64,000 nt of DNA. It comes from an uncultured Clostridia bacterium. Lineage in GTDB: Bacteria > Bacillota > Clostridia > Christensenellales > Aristaeellaceae. This document shows, piece by piece, positions 50,666-60,828 of this stretch. Position numbers and translations under genes: made by a program. Each line of letters begins with the position of its first letter. Position 1 is the first letter of the stretch. The DNA lies in NCBI GenBank assembly GCA_947166385.1, contig CAMVEB010000021.1, forward strand, positions 1-64,000, written 5' to 3'. The notes under the pieces are model-generated. The model had not been told where the DNA came from. It saw only the letters and a list, made by a program, of their open reading frames with translations, and did not search any database.

Positions 50666-51979
50666 TCAGGCCGCCTTGGCTTTGGCCGGATGTCTGTGTT
50701 CCCGCGGCTGCATGGTGTTCGCCCGGATCTCATGCTCCGTTTTCACCCAGTGCTGCTGGTCGCGGCAGCGGATCAGACCCACCAGCTGGTTAAAAATGCC
50801 CACGATCGTGTTCGCGAAGAACCCGCCCACCATGACCGGAATGGTCCGAAGGCTGAAAGCGATCCGGTTATCCATCCAGTCCGCCAGGTAAAACAGGAAC
50901 AGGTAGCTGTAAATAAAGATCACCGCGCCGGAAAGCAGTCCGGTGAAGGAGAAACTGAACAGCTGCATATCCGGTGTGACCGCCCACAGCGCCAGCGTTG
51001 CGACCGCCTGCACCAGAACCAGCAGATAAGCGGACAGGCTGTACATATAGGTCAGCAGGCTGATAAACTCACCGGCGCTGATCTTTCCCTGGAATGCCAG
51101 GCGGAAGAGCCTGCCTGTATTGGTCAGCGCGACAAACCAGTGCCCCTGGCCCCAGCGGATCTTCTGCCGGATGGAGGCTCTCATGGAGGTCGGTTTCTCA
51201 TCATACACCCGCGCGACATGATTCCAGAGGATCCGGCGTCCTTCCATCGTGGCCTCCACCTGAATCTCAAAATCCTCTGTCAGCGACATGGTGGTCCATC
51301 CGCCGCGCTCATGGAGGTAGGAAGTCGTCATCGCAAATCCTGTCCCGCCGATGACGCAGTTCAGGCCCAGCCGGTGTTTCGCCAGATCAAAGAAACGGTT
51401 GGTCAGCGTATACCCGGTATAATAGAACCAGGCAACAACGCCCTTCTTGTTCTTCGCTCCGAGATAGCACTGGATCAGGTCTGGCTTGCCTTTGTCCAGA
51501 TACTGGCTATTCACTTCGCGGAACAGATTTTTATCCATCAGATTGTCCGCGTCAAAGATCATCATCAGGTCGTACCGGTTCTGATAATCTCCCAGGGCTT
51601 CCAGCGCCTTGCGGAGGGCGATCGGCTTCCCGGTGGGAGAGTCCGGCGTTTCCTTCCGGGTCTCAATCACTTTCGCGCCAGCGGCCCGGGCAGTCTCCGC
51701 CGTATGATCGGTACAGTTGTCCGCAATGACATAAAAATCATACAGTTCCCTGGGATAGTCCATCTCCTGCAGGTTGCGAACGATATCGCCGATCACCTTT
51801 TCCTCATTATGGGCGGGAATCAGCACCAGGAACCGCGATTCCGGATCATGGTCCCGGTAGTCCTTCACTTCCTTCTTAAAACCGAACAGGCCGATCACCA
51901 GCTGGTAAACCATCATCAGCAGCAGCCAGCCGCTGCACACCGCAATGATCGTCTGCAGCACTCCTCTGAGTAACTCCAC
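50666..51979 (-). CDS. Membrane GT2 glycosyltransferase
   Basis: 437 residues from a GTG at 51979 with GGAGG upstream; the longer open frame to 52189 lacks a site and overlaps the next gene. Membrane helices near residues 4-30, then a GT2 domain: L-V-L-I-P-A-H-N-E-E (about 51), D-A-D-N (about 138, D-x-D), S-L-T-E-D-F-E (about 230) and R-Q-K-I-R-W-G-Q-G-H-W (about 265, Q/RxxRW). At least three C-terminal helices follow. This is the pattern of processive synthases of the cellulose/hyaluronan/GlcNAc-polymer kind. No export partner is adjacent. Product unknown. Confidence 0.85.
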   Translation of the reverse strand: MELLRGVLQTIIAVCSGWLLLMMVYQLVIGLFGFKKEVKDYRDHDPESRFLVLIPAHNEEKVIGDIVRNLQEMDYPRELYDFYVIADNCTDHTAETARAAGAKVIETRKETPDSPTGKPIALRKALEALGDYQNRYDLMMIFDADNLMDKNLFREVNSQYLDKGKPDLIQCYLGAKNKKGVVAWFYYTGYTLTNRFFDLAKHRLGLNCVIGGTGFAMTTSYLHERGGWTTMSLTEDFEIQVEATMEGRRILWNHVARVYDEKPTSMRASIRQKIRWGQGHWFVALTNTGRLFRLAFQGKISAGEFISLLTYMYSLSAYLLVLVQAVATLALWAVTPDMQLFSFSFTGLLSGAVIFIYSYLFLFYLADWMDNRIAFSLRTIPVMVGGFFANTIVGIFNQLVGLIRCRDQQHWVKTEHEIRANTMQPREHRHPAKAKAA

Positions 51980-52124
51980 CGTACCCTTCCTCCATTCCCG
52001 GAGCACCCGCCCCGGCATCCTCAAAACGCACAACGGGGGTATTAAACACCAGGATCCCTTTTTTGTCAAGCTTTCCGGCGTTTTCGGAGCGTCTTTTTCA
52101 GTTTTTTTCCGTCTTTTTTCCGGA

Positions 52125-54422
52125 TTACAGCAGTGCCCGCTGAATCTTGCCGCTGACGGTCTTGGGCAGTTCGTCCCGGAAAACGACAATCCGCGGATAC
52201 TTATACGGCGCGGTATGCTGTTTCACGTAATTCTGGATTTCCTTCTTCAGTTCTTCTGTCGGTTCGGTTCCTTTTGTCAGTACCACGCTGGCTTTCACCA
52301 CCTGGCCGCGCACCTCATCCGGTGCCGCGCTGACGCCGCATTCCAGCACATAGGGCAGTTCCATGATGACGCTCTCGATTTCAAACGGCCCGATCCTGTA
52401 GCCGCTGGACTTGATCACATCATCCGCCCGGCCCACATACCAGTAGAATCCGTCCTCATCCCGCCATGCTACGTCCCCGGTATGGTACCAGCCGTCGTGC
52501 ATAACTTCCCTTGTCTTTTCCTCATCCCGGTAATACTCCCGGAACAGGCCGATCGGAATCCCCTTCGAGATATCCACGCAGATTTCCCCCGGCGTACCGG
52601 CAGCCACCGGTTTGCCGTCCGCGTCGAGCAGCTCCACCCGGTAGATCGGCGCGACCTTGCCCATGGAACCCAGTTTGTGGTCCGCCCCGGCCAGGTTGCC
52701 GATAATCATAGTGCTTTCGGTCTGGCCGAAGCCTTCCATCACCTGAAGCCCGGTCTGTTTCTCGATCTGGCGGAAAACCTCCGGATTCAGCGCCTCGCCA
52801 GCGCTCGACGCGTGGGTCACGGAGGACAGGTCGTACCTGCTCAGATCCTGCTTGATCAGCATCCTGTACATCGTGGGCGGCGCGCAGAAAGTCGTGATAT
52901 GGTATTTGGCAAACAGCGGCAAAATATCCGCCGCATCAAAGCGGTCGAAATCGTAGACAAAGATCGCCGCCTCGCACAGCCACTGGCCGTAAATCTTGCC
53001 CCATCCGGCTTTCGCCCAGCCGGTATCGGAAATCGTCAGATGCAGGCCGTTCGGATTCACGCAGTGCCAGTACTTGGCCGTATGCAGATGCCCCAGGGGA
53101 TGTTTGAAGCTGTGGGCTGCGATCTTCGGATACCCGGTCGTGCCGGAAGTGAAATACATCAGCATCAGATCATCCCCGCAGGGGGTCTCCTCCGTGCGGT
53201 TGAAGTGGGTGGAATACATCTGGTATTCCTCGTCAAAGCTGTGCCAGCCTTCCCTTTTCCCGTTCACGATCAGCTTCAGTTCCACACACGGCGCGTCTTT
53301 CGCTGCGAGTTCCGCCTGGCGGGCCGTATCCCCGTCCGAAGTGCAGATGATCGCCTTGACGCCCGCCGCGTTAAAGCGGTATTCAAAGTCATGCTCCTGC
53401 AGCTGGGCCACAGCCGGAATCGCGATCGCGCCGATCTTCTCCAGGCCGAGAATGGCAAACCAGAACTGATAGTGCCGCTTCAGCACCAGCATGACCCGGT
53501 CTCCCTTCCTGATCCCGAGCGCCTTGAAATAATTGGCACAGCGGTTGGACGCACGCCGGATGTCATTGAAGGTGAACCGGTGCTCATTCTTATCCCGGTC
53601 CAGGTGCAGCATGGCAAGCTTGTTCGGCACTTCCTCCGCGATCGCGTCCATGACATCAAAGGCAAAGTTGAACTTTTCCGTATTCTTGAACTCGATCTTC
53701 ACAGGCGTGCCGTTCTCATCCTTCTCCACATCGGCAAAGCGGTGCCATACGCGGGTCCTGCCGTTCTCCGCGGGGAACTCCTGCAGCATGGTGCCGGGCA
53801 TGGCCTTCTCGGGCGTCAGCTCCGGAATCGGCGCGCCGGTCGGGTTCAGGACGATGGCATAGAACAGGCAGTCCTTCCCGCCGACAGCGATCATGCCGTG
53901 GGGGGTTCCTGAATCATAATAGATCGAATCCCCGGGGTTCAGCACGCTGATATGCTCCCCCACCTGGACCTTCAGCTTTCCCTCGACGACGATATCGCAC
54001 TCCTGCCCCTCGTGGGTGGTCAGCTTGATATCCTCTTTCTCCGCCTCGGCGCTGTAGGCCGCCTGGACATACAGCGGCTCCGCGATCCTGTTCCGGAAGG
54101 AAGCCGCCATGTTGTAATAAATCATGTCATGGGCTTCCTCTATGCGCTGCCCCTCTCCCTTCCTCGTCACGGTGAAGGAATTCAGGTTCGGACTGGAGCC
54201 CTCGATAATATCGCCTACGTCTACACCGAAGGCCAGCGCGCAGCGGTACAGGAAGGCGAAGTTCAGGTCGGACCTGCCCATTTCGCAGTCGATATATTCC
54301 TGCTCCGACACCCCGGTCTTCATCGCCATTTCCGCGATGGTAAAGCTCTCAATCTCCCGCAGTTCCCGGATCCGGTGCGCCATCTCCTGGATTTTGTAGT
54401 TCAGCCCTGTCATCTGTGCCAT
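52125..54422 (-). CDS. XRE-cupin-acyl-CoA synthetase (AMP-binding) fusion
   Basis: 765 residues. Residues ~14-75 are an XRE-type HTH (I-R-E-L-R-E-I-E-S-F-T-I-A-E-M-A). Residues ~120-195 are a cupin (G-Q-E-C-D-I-V-V-E-G-K-L ... G-T-P-H-G). From ~215 an acyl-CoA/acetyl-CoA synthetase follows: M-Y-F-T-S-G-T-T-G-Y-P-K-I (P-loop, about 415), E-G-F-G-Q-T-E-S-T (about 540), Y-H-T-G-D-V-A (about 635), and the end K-T-V-S-G-K-I-Q-R with the catalytic Lys. The fold is closest to medium/branched-chain acyl-CoA ligases. The same polypeptide carries DNA- and small-molecule-binding modules, so it may sense its own substrate. It is transcribed from a T-box-controlled promoter. Confidence 0.88.
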   Translation of the reverse strand: MAQMTGLNYKIQEMAHRIRELREIESFTIAEMAMKTGVSEQEYIDCEMGRSDLNFAFLYRCALAFGVDVGDIIEGSSPNLNSFTVTRKGEGQRIEEAHDMIYYNMAASFRNRIAEPLYVQAAYSAEAEKEDIKLTTHEGQECDIVVEGKLKVQVGEHISVLNPGDSIYYDSGTPHGMIAVGGKDCLFYAIVLNPTGAPIPELTPEKAMPGTMLQEFPAENGRTRVWHRFADVEKDENGTPVKIEFKNTEKFNFAFDVMDAIAEEVPNKLAMLHLDRDKNEHRFTFNDIRRASNRCANYFKALGIRKGDRVMLVLKRHYQFWFAILGLEKIGAIAIPAVAQLQEHDFEYRFNAAGVKAIICTSDGDTARQAELAAKDAPCVELKLIVNGKREGWHSFDEEYQMYSTHFNRTEETPCGDDLMLMYFTSGTTGYPKIAAHSFKHPLGHLHTAKYWHCVNPNGLHLTISDTGWAKAGWGKIYGQWLCEAAIFVYDFDRFDAADILPLFAKYHITTFCAPPTMYRMLIKQDLSRYDLSSVTHASSAGEALNPEVFRQIEKQTGLQVMEGFGQTESTMIIGNLAGADHKLGSMGKVAPIYRVELLDADGKPVAAGTPGEICVDISKGIPIGLFREYYRDEEKTREVMHDGWYHTGDVAWRDEDGFYWYVGRADDVIKSSGYRIGPFEIESVIMELPYVLECGVSAAPDEVRGQVVKASVVLTKGTEPTEELKKEIQNYVKQHTAPYKYPRIVVFRDELPKTVSGKIQRALL

Positions 54423-54445
54423 GTTCTGCCCTCCTGATTACGAAT

Positions 54446-54708
54446 AAAAACTCGCCTCAAAGGATTGCTTTGAGACGAGCATGCATTTCACACCCGCGGT
54501 ACCACTCAAATTGCGGTGATATCACCGCCCCTTCAGGCTCTCTGCGAAGCCCTTTGCCCTGACGCGGCAGATTCGGGAAGGTTCTACTCGCGGAATGCTT
54601 TCTTCCTTCCGGCTCCGGAGCTACAGCAAACGGTCCCTTCCCGCGGCTCGCACCCCCCGCCGCGTCTCTGTCAGCCGGTCCCCGCTGCTCTCTCCATCAC
54701 AGCCTTTA
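54446..54708 (-). promoter_or_regulatory. T-box riboswitch leader
   Basis: About 260 nt. Canonical T-box features in order on the minus strand: a Stem I with an AG-bulge-type distal loop (54608-54690 region); a GAGTAG segment of the stem II area; the conserved GCAGAGAGCC before stem III (about 54534-54546); the stem GGCGGTGATATCACCGC; and the T-box GAGTGGTACCGCGG at 54494-54507. A competing terminator hairpin follows (CTCGTCTCAAAG / CTTTGAGGCGAG, then TTTTT) at 54446-54480. The bulge UGGU predicts a tRNA with discriminator A. I could not assign the specifier codon with confidence. Confidence 0.9.
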
Positions 54709-54714
54709 TACGGG

Positions 54715-54743
54715 ATTTTATCTTTTCCGCCGCCGGTTGTCAA
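54715..54743 (-). promoter_or_regulatory. Promoter of the T-box transcript
   Basis: Minus-strand consensus TTGACA (54738-54743) and TAAAAT (54715-54720), 17-bp spacer. Confidence 0.8.
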
Positions 54744-54790
54744 CTCTCGCGGCGATTTTTTTCTGTTTGTTTCCTGTTCTCCGCGCGGGA

Positions 54791-56290
54791 TTACAGCAGG
54801 AAAGGCTCCACCGGCAGTCCATTCACCCCGAACAGATTCACCCGGTCGGACCAGTCCGTCCAGGCATACCGGGCGGAAACCGGATGAGGGATTCCTGCCG
54901 CACGCACTTCCAGGATATCGTCCGCCACAGTACCCTCCGCCGGCACAAAGTGTCCGTCTTCCCCAGCCACCTCCAGCAGCCTGGGCGGCTGGCTGTCCCG
55001 CGTGGTGATCGGCCGGGTCATCCGGATGACAATGACGTCTCCGCGGATCCACCGTTCCGCCGCCCGGGGAGACTCCTCGCCGCGGCCGTACAGCATGCCT
55101 TCCGCCAGCATCGCCAGCCGCTCCCCGACCGGTTTTTTGTTGACCGGATGGATGTTTCCGTATTCCCCCTCGTCCAGCAGGCAGATCATCCCGGTATTCC
55201 GCACGCTGTCCCGCACCGCCGCCTGAGCCAGCCGGGTCTTCGCCCACCGGAAGGTATCCTCCGCCCCGATATCCAGCCACATTGGCAGCTGAACAAACAG
55301 GAACGGCAGCTCCGGGGATCGGAATTCCCGGCGCCAGAAGCGGATCAGCGCCGTCATCAGCAGGTCGTAGTGGTCTGTCCGCCAGGTGTCTTCTTCTCCC
55401 TGATAGTACAGAACGGCTGTCAGGGGATACGGTGTCATCTCCTTCAGCATGGATTCCGCAAGCCCGGCCGGCCGGTACGGGGATCCCGGGCCTACTGGCG
55501 GGTTCCAGGGACAGAGTCCGCATGCCGCCTGGATTTCTTCCCAGGCGGCGTCCGGATGATCCTGCCGGTATTCCTCCACCGTCCTGTTCCACGCTTCTAT
55601 GGTGCAGTTGAAGGCTTCCTCTTCCGCAAGATAGGTTTCCATCGTTTTGCTGCCGCATTGTCCGGCATATTCATCCAGGTAACGGATGCCCTCGCTCATC
55701 GACCGCAGCGTCTCTTCGTCCATCCAGCAGGCGACGGAGGTTCCGCCCCAGTAACATCCGATGATGCCCACCGGGATTTCCGGATGGGCTTTCCGCATGG
55801 CAGCCCCGAAGTGCATCGCCACAGCGCTGTTGTATCCCGCCGAATCCCGGGTCACCGGCTGCCACCGGGTTTGCCGGATCGCGGCCTCCTGTTCCGGGCA
55901 CACATAAGCCTTCCGCGGTACGTTGAAAAACCGCAGCAATGGATCCTCTTCCGCCTGATCGGCGCCGCCCAGCGAATTGCGCAGCTCCAGTTCCATATTG
56001 CTCTGTCCGCCGGCCAGGTAAACATCGCCCACCGCGATATCCTCCGCGCTGATCCGGTCCCCGCCGCCGCGGAGAATCAGCCGGCAGCCCGTCTGCGCCC
56101 GCTGCGGCGGCAGGCAGACAAGAAACCGCCCGTCCCTCGCGCAGGCCTCTCCCTCCGCCAGCACGCCGCCCCGGGCATCCTCCAGCCTGGCCTCCACACG
56201 CATGCCATGATCCGCCCGTCCGAAAACCCGTATTTCCCTGTCCCTGCACAGGACTGCCCCGTCTGTAAACAGGGAAGCCGCCTCCAGCAT
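54791..56290 (-). CDS. SASA-family carbohydrate acetylesterase
   Basis: 499 residues, sialate O-acetylesterase-like. The SGNH block I is G-G-Q-S-N-M (about residue 95, catalytic Ser). Other motifs: G-I-I-G-C-Y-W-G-G-T-S (about 178), Y-Y-Q-G-E-E-D (about 300) and the late D-x-x-x-I-H-P (about 380) with catalytic His. No signal peptide, so cytoplasmic. It is the last gene of the GH130/epimerase operon, where acetylated mannooligosaccharides are the expected import, so deacetylation of those is the likely job. Sialic acid esters are less likely, since no sialic acid genes are present. Confidence 0.85.
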   Translation of the reverse strand: MLEAASLFTDGAVLCRDREIRVFGRADHGMRVEARLEDARGGVLAEGEACARDGRFLVCLPPQRAQTGCRLILRGGGDRISAEDIAVGDVYLAGGQSNMELELRNSLGGADQAEEDPLLRFFNVPRKAYVCPEQEAAIRQTRWQPVTRDSAGYNSAVAMHFGAAMRKAHPEIPVGIIGCYWGGTSVACWMDEETLRSMSEGIRYLDEYAGQCGSKTMETYLAEEEAFNCTIEAWNRTVEEYRQDHPDAAWEEIQAACGLCPWNPPVGPGSPYRPAGLAESMLKEMTPYPLTAVLYYQGEEDTWRTDHYDLLMTALIRFWRREFRSPELPFLFVQLPMWLDIGAEDTFRWAKTRLAQAAVRDSVRNTGMICLLDEGEYGNIHPVNKKPVGERLAMLAEGMLYGRGEESPRAAERWIRGDVIVIRMTRPITTRDSQPPRLLEVAGEDGHFVPAEGTVADDILEVRAAGIPHPVSARYAWTDWSDRVNLFGVNGLPVEPFLL

Positions 56291-56295
56291 ACCGC

Positions 56296-57474
56296 TTACC
56301 TTCTCTCTTTCAGGTATTCCAGATTTCTCCGGATCAGTTCCGCCCGCTGCCGCACACAGTCCGGACTGCGGAGCGGATCCTCCGGCGTGTTGAATACATA
56401 GTCCTGCAGCCGCCCCACGTCCGTTTCCGCAACATGCATCCTGGTATCGGAAGACGCATAATACAGATAGACTTTCCCGTCGTCATCCGCGATGGCGCCG
56501 TTGGTGAACACCACATTGCTGACATCGCCTGTCCTCTCCCGTCCCAACGGGCCCAGCATCATGCCGGAGGGCTCGGCAATCAGCCGGGAGGGATCCCGCA
56601 GGTCTGTCGCGAAAGCGTACAGGACATACCGCAGCCCTGCCGCCGTATTCCGCACGCCGTGGGCCAGATGAATCCATCCCTTCTCCGTCCTGATCGGCAC
56701 CGCGCCGGCTCCGTTTTTGGCTTCCGTCAGCGTGTGGTATTTGCGCCGGGAGATGATCTTTTCCTCCCCGATAACCGCATGCGTAATATCGTCACAGAGG
56801 CCGAAGCCGATGCCGCCGCCGCTTCCCGTCTCAATAAAGTCATCCATCGGGCGGGTATAGAACGCGTATTTCCCGTTCACAAGCTCGGGGTGCAGCACCA
56901 CATTCCGCTGCTGCGGGGAATTCAGCGTCACCAGATTCGGCAGCCGCTCCCAGGTTTCCAGGTCCTTCGTGCGGACAATGCCTGCCGCTGCCACCGCCGC
57001 GGACAGATCTGCGCTGTCCGGGTCCTTGCTTTCCGAGCAGAATACCCCATAGATCCACCCGTCCTCGTGCCGGGTCAGCCGCATGTCATAGACATTGGTT
57101 TCCTCCTTCTCCGTATCCGGCAGAATCACCGGATAATCCCGGAAACGGAAGCCTTCCGTCGGCCTGTCGCTTTCCGCGACCGCAAAGAAGCTTTTCCGGT
57201 CCATCCCCTCGACCCGGACCACCAGGCAGTATTTGTTGCCCATTTTGATGGCGCCGCTGTTCATCGTCGCGTTGACGCCCAGCCGCTGCATCATGAAAGG
57301 ATTGGTCGCCGGATTTGCGTCATACATCCAGAAGGGAGGAATGTGTTCCCGGGTCAGCACCGGATTCCGGTACCGGGTAAAAAGTCCGTTGTAGAAATGC
57401 TCATCGGCCGGGTTCGGCCGCTTCAGCAGCCGCTCATAGGCCTCTGTCAGGGATTCATAGCTTTTGACCATCAT
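56296..57474 (-). CDS. GH130 4-O-beta-D-mannosyl-glucose phosphorylase
   Basis: 392 residues from the ATG at 57474 (AAGGAAG upstream); a start at 57540 would overlap the previous gene. GH130 subgroup 1: [13 protein letters not shown] and [10 protein letters not shown] near the start. N-V-Y-D-M-R-L (about 120-126) holds the proposed catalytic Asp. It splits mannosyl-glucose with phosphate to mannose-1-phosphate and glucose. Substrate is supplied by the 2-epimerase of the same operon, which converts mannobiose to mannosyl-glucose. No signal peptide. Confidence 0.88.
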   Translation of the reverse strand: MMVKSYESLTEAYERLLKRPNPADEHFYNGLFTRYRNPVLTREHIPPFWMYDANPATNPFMMQRLGVNATMNSGAIKMGNKYCLVVRVEGMDRKSFFAVAESDRPTEGFRFRDYPVILPDTEKEETNVYDMRLTRHEDGWIYGVFCSESKDPDSADLSAAVAAAGIVRTKDLETWERLPNLVTLNSPQQRNVVLHPELVNGKYAFYTRPMDDFIETGSGGGIGFGLCDDITHAVIGEEKIISRRKYHTLTEAKNGAGAVPIRTEKGWIHLAHGVRNTAAGLRYVLYAFATDLRDPSRLIAEPSGMMLGPLGRERTGDVSNVVFTNGAIADDDGKVYLYYASSDTRMHVAETDVGRLQDYVFNTPEDPLRSPDCVRQRAELIRRNLEYLKERR

Positions 57475-57514
57475 GTTTTCGTCTTCCTTTGCCCGTAGTC
57501 TGCATTCTGCCGGA

Positions 57515-58546
57515 TCAATAGTTGTGCACAGCCTCGTCATCCCCGCCGTGGAGGACGCTGTGTTCCTTGATGTAGCTCACCACATCCTGGACCGTGGTAA
57601 ACGCGAGGCCGACATGCGTGTCTGCCGCGCCGTAGTAGATCGCGATCCTGCCGGTTTCACCGTCCTGCAGCGTCGCGCAGGGGAAGATCACATTTGGCAC
57701 AAACCCGGTCACTTCATAGTCTTCTTCCGGGGTCAGCAGGTGGTTGGCGCAGCGGTAAAGCACCTTGCTGGGCTCATTGATATCCAGGATGGCGCCGCCC
57801 ATAGAGTAAACAAACCCGTTGCAGGTGGTTGCCACGCCGTGGTAGAACATCAGCCAGCCTTCGCTGGTTTCAATCGGGGCCGCGCCGGCGCCGATCTTGA
57901 CACTTTCCCACCATTCCCCGCCGCTGCCCATCACATGACGGTGTTTGCCCCAGTATACCATGTCCGGACTCTCGCTCAGGAAGATATCCCCGAACGGGGT
58001 ATGCCCGCTGTCCGAGGGCCTGGAAAGCAGTTTGTAGGTTCCGTTGATCTTCCGGGGAAAGAGCACCGCGTTCCGGTTGAAGGGGATAAAAGGATTTTCG
58101 ATCCGGGTAAATGTTCTGAAGTCCTTCGTCTTTGCCATGCCGATGGCAGCGCCGTAGAAATCGCCGCACCAGATAATGTAGTAGGTATCATCCACCTTCA
58201 CCAGCCGCGGGTCATAGGCGTAGTGGGGCATCTTCGGCTGGCCGTTCTCATCGGTGAAGGGAACCTTTTCCCGCTCCACATCCCAGTGGATCCCGTCTTT
58301 GGAATGCCCGAGGTACACATAGGGAATCCCGTTGATCTGTTCTCCCCGCAGCACGGCGATATATCCGTCTTCCCACGGCACCACAGCACTGTTGAAAATG
58401 CGGGCGATCTCCGGCGTGGGATTCCGGCCCATCACCGGGTTTCCGGAGTACCGCCATACAGGGGATTCCGTTTTCAGGCCGGCAGGACGATCCTGCCAGG
58501 GAATGTTCGGAAGTGCGTTCACATTGATCATTTTGATTTCAGCCAT
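57515..58546 (-). CDS. GH130 beta-1,4-mannooligosaccharide phosphorylase
   Basis: 343 residues from the ATG at 58546 (GGAGGAAAAAACC upstream). GH130 subgroup 2: [24 protein letters not shown], and Y-A-Y-D-P-R-L (about 120) with the catalytic Asp. It removes mannose from the non-reducing end of mannooligosaccharides as mannose-1-phosphate. Two GH130 enzymes of different subgroup with an epimerase is the known pairing in Ruminococcus-type mannan metabolism. Confidence 0.9.
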   Translation of the reverse strand: MAEIKMINVNALPNIPWQDRPAGLKTESPVWRYSGNPVMGRNPTPEIARIFNSAVVPWEDGYIAVLRGEQINGIPYVYLGHSKDGIHWDVEREKVPFTDENGQPKMPHYAYDPRLVKVDDTYYIIWCGDFYGAAIGMAKTKDFRTFTRIENPFIPFNRNAVLFPRKINGTYKLLSRPSDSGHTPFGDIFLSESPDMVYWGKHRHVMGSGGEWWESVKIGAGAAPIETSEGWLMFYHGVATTCNGFVYSMGGAILDINEPSKVLYRCANHLLTPEEDYEVTGFVPNVIFPCATLQDGETGRIAIYYGAADTHVGLAFTTVQDVVSYIKEHSVLHGGDDEAVHNY

Positions 58547-58582
58547 GGTTTTTTCCTCCGTTTTCTCTTTCATATTTTCTCT

Positions 58583-59608
58583 TTAATGTAATGTTTGATC
58601 TTTGTCATCATGGGGAATTTCGGATTCCCGGTATACAGGCTGCCCGCCGACCACCGTCCGGCCGAAAGGCTTTCCGTCCCCGGCGCACCGTTCCAGCAGC
58701 GCCTTGACCGCCAGTTCAATCATGCTCTCCGTATCGATCCTGAAGGTGCTTAGGCCGATTTCGTTTCCGCTCCCCGGCGGATAATCATCAAAGCCGGTCA
58801 CCGAAACATCCTCCGGCACCCGGAACCCCCGTTCCTCCAGCAGGCCGATCATCATCCTGGCCGTCATGTCACAGTTGCAGACGAAGGCTGAAGGCAGGGT
58901 TTCCGGCAGTTCCGGCTTCACCAGGCCTCCCGTCAGTTCCCTGTCCGGAAGGATCCACTCCTCGTGCACCTGCAGGTCGTTCATCAGCATGGCCCGGTAA
59001 TAGCCGAGGAACCGATCCATGATGCTGCCGGTTGCCCTGATGTTTCCCACAAAGCCGATCTCCCTGTGCCCCTCCCGGATCAGATGGCTGGTCAGCCGGT
59101 ACGTGCCGTAGCTGTTGTCCCCGGCCACCGCGTCAGCATTGGCCTGCTCATCGCAGAAATCCAGTAATACGGCCGGCGGCCCCTCCTGGACAATCTTCCG
59201 GCAATATGCCCGGCCCGGTTCTCCCAGCAGGATCAGTCCGTCCGCGTGGCCGGCTGTCAGCAGGTTCGGCAGGGTCATGCTCTTCTCCTGTTCCGCTCCC
59301 AGCAGCTCCAGCACGGCAAAGTGCCCCGCTTCCGAGAGCTTCCGCACCAGCTGGCGGTATATCCCGGCATAGTAGGAATCCGTTTCGAAATACTTATCCG
59401 GAATCAGGATCCCGATATCCAGGTGTTCTTTCGTCGCGCTTCCGCTGCCCCGCGGGTTTTCGTACCCCATTTCCGCCGCTTTCTTCAGGATGCGCTCCCG
59501 CATGCTGTCGCTCATGCCGGTTTTCCCAGCCAGGGCTTTCGAAACCGTCACCGCGCTGGTGCCCACTTCCCGGGCAATGTCCCGCATGGAGGGCTTTTTC
59601 AACGACAT
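58583..59608 (-). CDS. LacI-family transcriptional regulator
   Basis: 341 residues. N-terminal HTH (S-M-R-D-I-A-R-E-V-G-T-S-A-V-T-V-S-K-A-L-A, residues 7-27) followed by a periplasmic-binding-protein-like domain (65-330). It lies inside the operon between the epimerase and the first phosphorylase and probably controls it. The effector is likely a mannose-containing sugar or sugar phosphate (inference). Candidate sites are the TTAAC repeats upstream of the epimerase. Confidence 0.9.
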   Translation of the reverse strand: MSLKKPSMRDIAREVGTSAVTVSKALAGKTGMSDSMRERILKKAAEMGYENPRGSGSATKEHLDIGILIPDKYFETDSYYAGIYRQLVRKLSEAGHFAVLELLGAEQEKSMTLPNLLTAGHADGLILLGEPGRAYCRKIVQEGPPAVLLDFCDEQANADAVAGDNSYGTYRLTSHLIREGHREIGFVGNIRATGSIMDRFLGYYRAMLMNDLQVHEEWILPDRELTGGLVKPELPETLPSAFVCNCDMTARMMIGLLEERGFRVPEDVSVTGFDDYPPGSGNEIGLSTFRIDTESMIELAVKALLERCAGDGKPFGRTVVGGQPVYRESEIPHDDKDQTLH

Positions 59609-59633
59609 TTCTCTCTTTCTCCTCCCTGCCGTT

Positions 59634-60800
59634 TCATTCCCGGGGAAGCTCCGCCGCCATCAGCCGGAGACACATTCTGCCGTTATGGTAGGGGCATTTC
59701 CATTCCTCCGCCATCGGTTTCCCGAGGGAAGTCCCGTCCTCCCGCAGCTCGTTGAACCATTCGCCGTCCGGCCGGGGATCAACGATCACCTGCCGGATAT
59801 ACTGCCACTGGATCTTTATCCGTTCCAGCCATACCGGATCCTTCGTCATCCGCCAGCCGAATTCAAAGCCAAGCATCGCCTCCGCCTGCGGCCACCAGGC
59901 GCGGTTCGTGTTCACTTCCCCGCCGACTGTCTCATAGTGCAGCCCGTGATCCGTAAATCCGCGGTCTGTCGCGCTCTGCAGCAGATCAAGGCACATGGCC
60001 CGCCAGGGTTCCCGCTCATCCGGATCCAGGAAAGCTTCCGCCGCGTCCCAGATCAGCCAGCTGCCCTCAATATCGTGGCCGTAGCTCTGCATATCCAGCA
60101 GCGGGTGGAATGATGCGTCAAAGAATACTTCCATCCGGCGCGCCGATGGATTGTAGACCTGCTCCAGGCATTGCTTCAGCGCGCTCCGGCCGGCTTCCCT
60201 CAGCGTTTGATCCGGCCACACCCGGTACAGCTCCGCGTAAGCTTCCATCACATGCAGCAGGGTATTCATGGTCCGGGAGGCCATGACGCCGTTCTCGCTC
60301 AGTTTTTCGTTGCTCTCCGGGGTAAAGTCCGCCTTCAGCGCTTCCAGGTAGCCGCCTTCATCCCGGCATTTCGTCTCGATGACCCGGAAAAGTGCCCTGG
60401 CTTTCTCCAGTGCCTCCCGATCCCCGGTGAGCCGGTAATAGGCCGCCAGTCCGTAAACCGCAAAAGCCTGGCAGTAAGTATGCTTCGTGGTATCGGCCGG
60501 CGCACCGTCATAGATGACAGACCAGTACACGCCGCCGTTCTCACGGTCTTCAAACCGGTCCATGAAACGGTATGCCTGTTCCGCGCAGCGCCGGATTTCC
60601 TCCTGTTTCATGACCAGGGCCGCGGTGGAAAAAGTCCACAGGATCCGGCTGTTCAGGATGCACCCTTTATCAGCCAGCGGGTTCAGTTTCAGATCCTCCC
60701 CCCTGTATCCGTAAAACCCGCCGGATGCTTCATCCCGCATTTTCTCCCAGAACGGCAGGATTTTTTGCTCCATATGTTCCCGGATCTCTGTTCTCAGCAT
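59634..60800 (-). CDS. Cellobiose/mannobiose 2-epimerase (AGE family)
   Basis: 388 residues from the second of two adjacent ATGs (60800), which gives a better 7-nt gap from GGAGG; the first is at 60803. An (alpha/alpha)6 barrel: G-G-F-Y-G-Y (about 27), L-N-S-R-I-L-W-T-F-S (about 49), K-H-T-Y-C-Q-A-F (about 105), H-D-I-E-G-S-W-L-I-W-D-A (about 244) and W-W-P-Q-A-E-A (about 300) carry the conserved catalytic His residues. It converts the reducing-end mannose of mannobiose to glucose. First gene of the operon. Confidence 0.9.
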   Translation of the reverse strand: MLRTEIREHMEQKILPFWEKMRDEASGGFYGYRGEDLKLNPLADKGCILNSRILWTFSTAALVMKQEEIRRCAEQAYRFMDRFEDRENGGVYWSVIYDGAPADTTKHTYCQAFAVYGLAAYYRLTGDREALEKARALFRVIETKCRDEGGYLEALKADFTPESNEKLSENGVMASRTMNTLLHVMEAYAELYRVWPDQTLREAGRSALKQCLEQVYNPSARRMEVFFDASFHPLLDMQSYGHDIEGSWLIWDAAEAFLDPDEREPWRAMCLDLLQSATDRGFTDHGLHYETVGGEVNTNRAWWPQAEAMLGFEFGWRMTKDPVWLERIKIQWQYIRQVIVDPRPDGEWFNELREDGTSLGKPMAEEWKCPYHNGRMCLRLMAAELPRE

Positions 60801-60828
60801 CATGACTCCTCCCTCGGTAAGGTTTACT

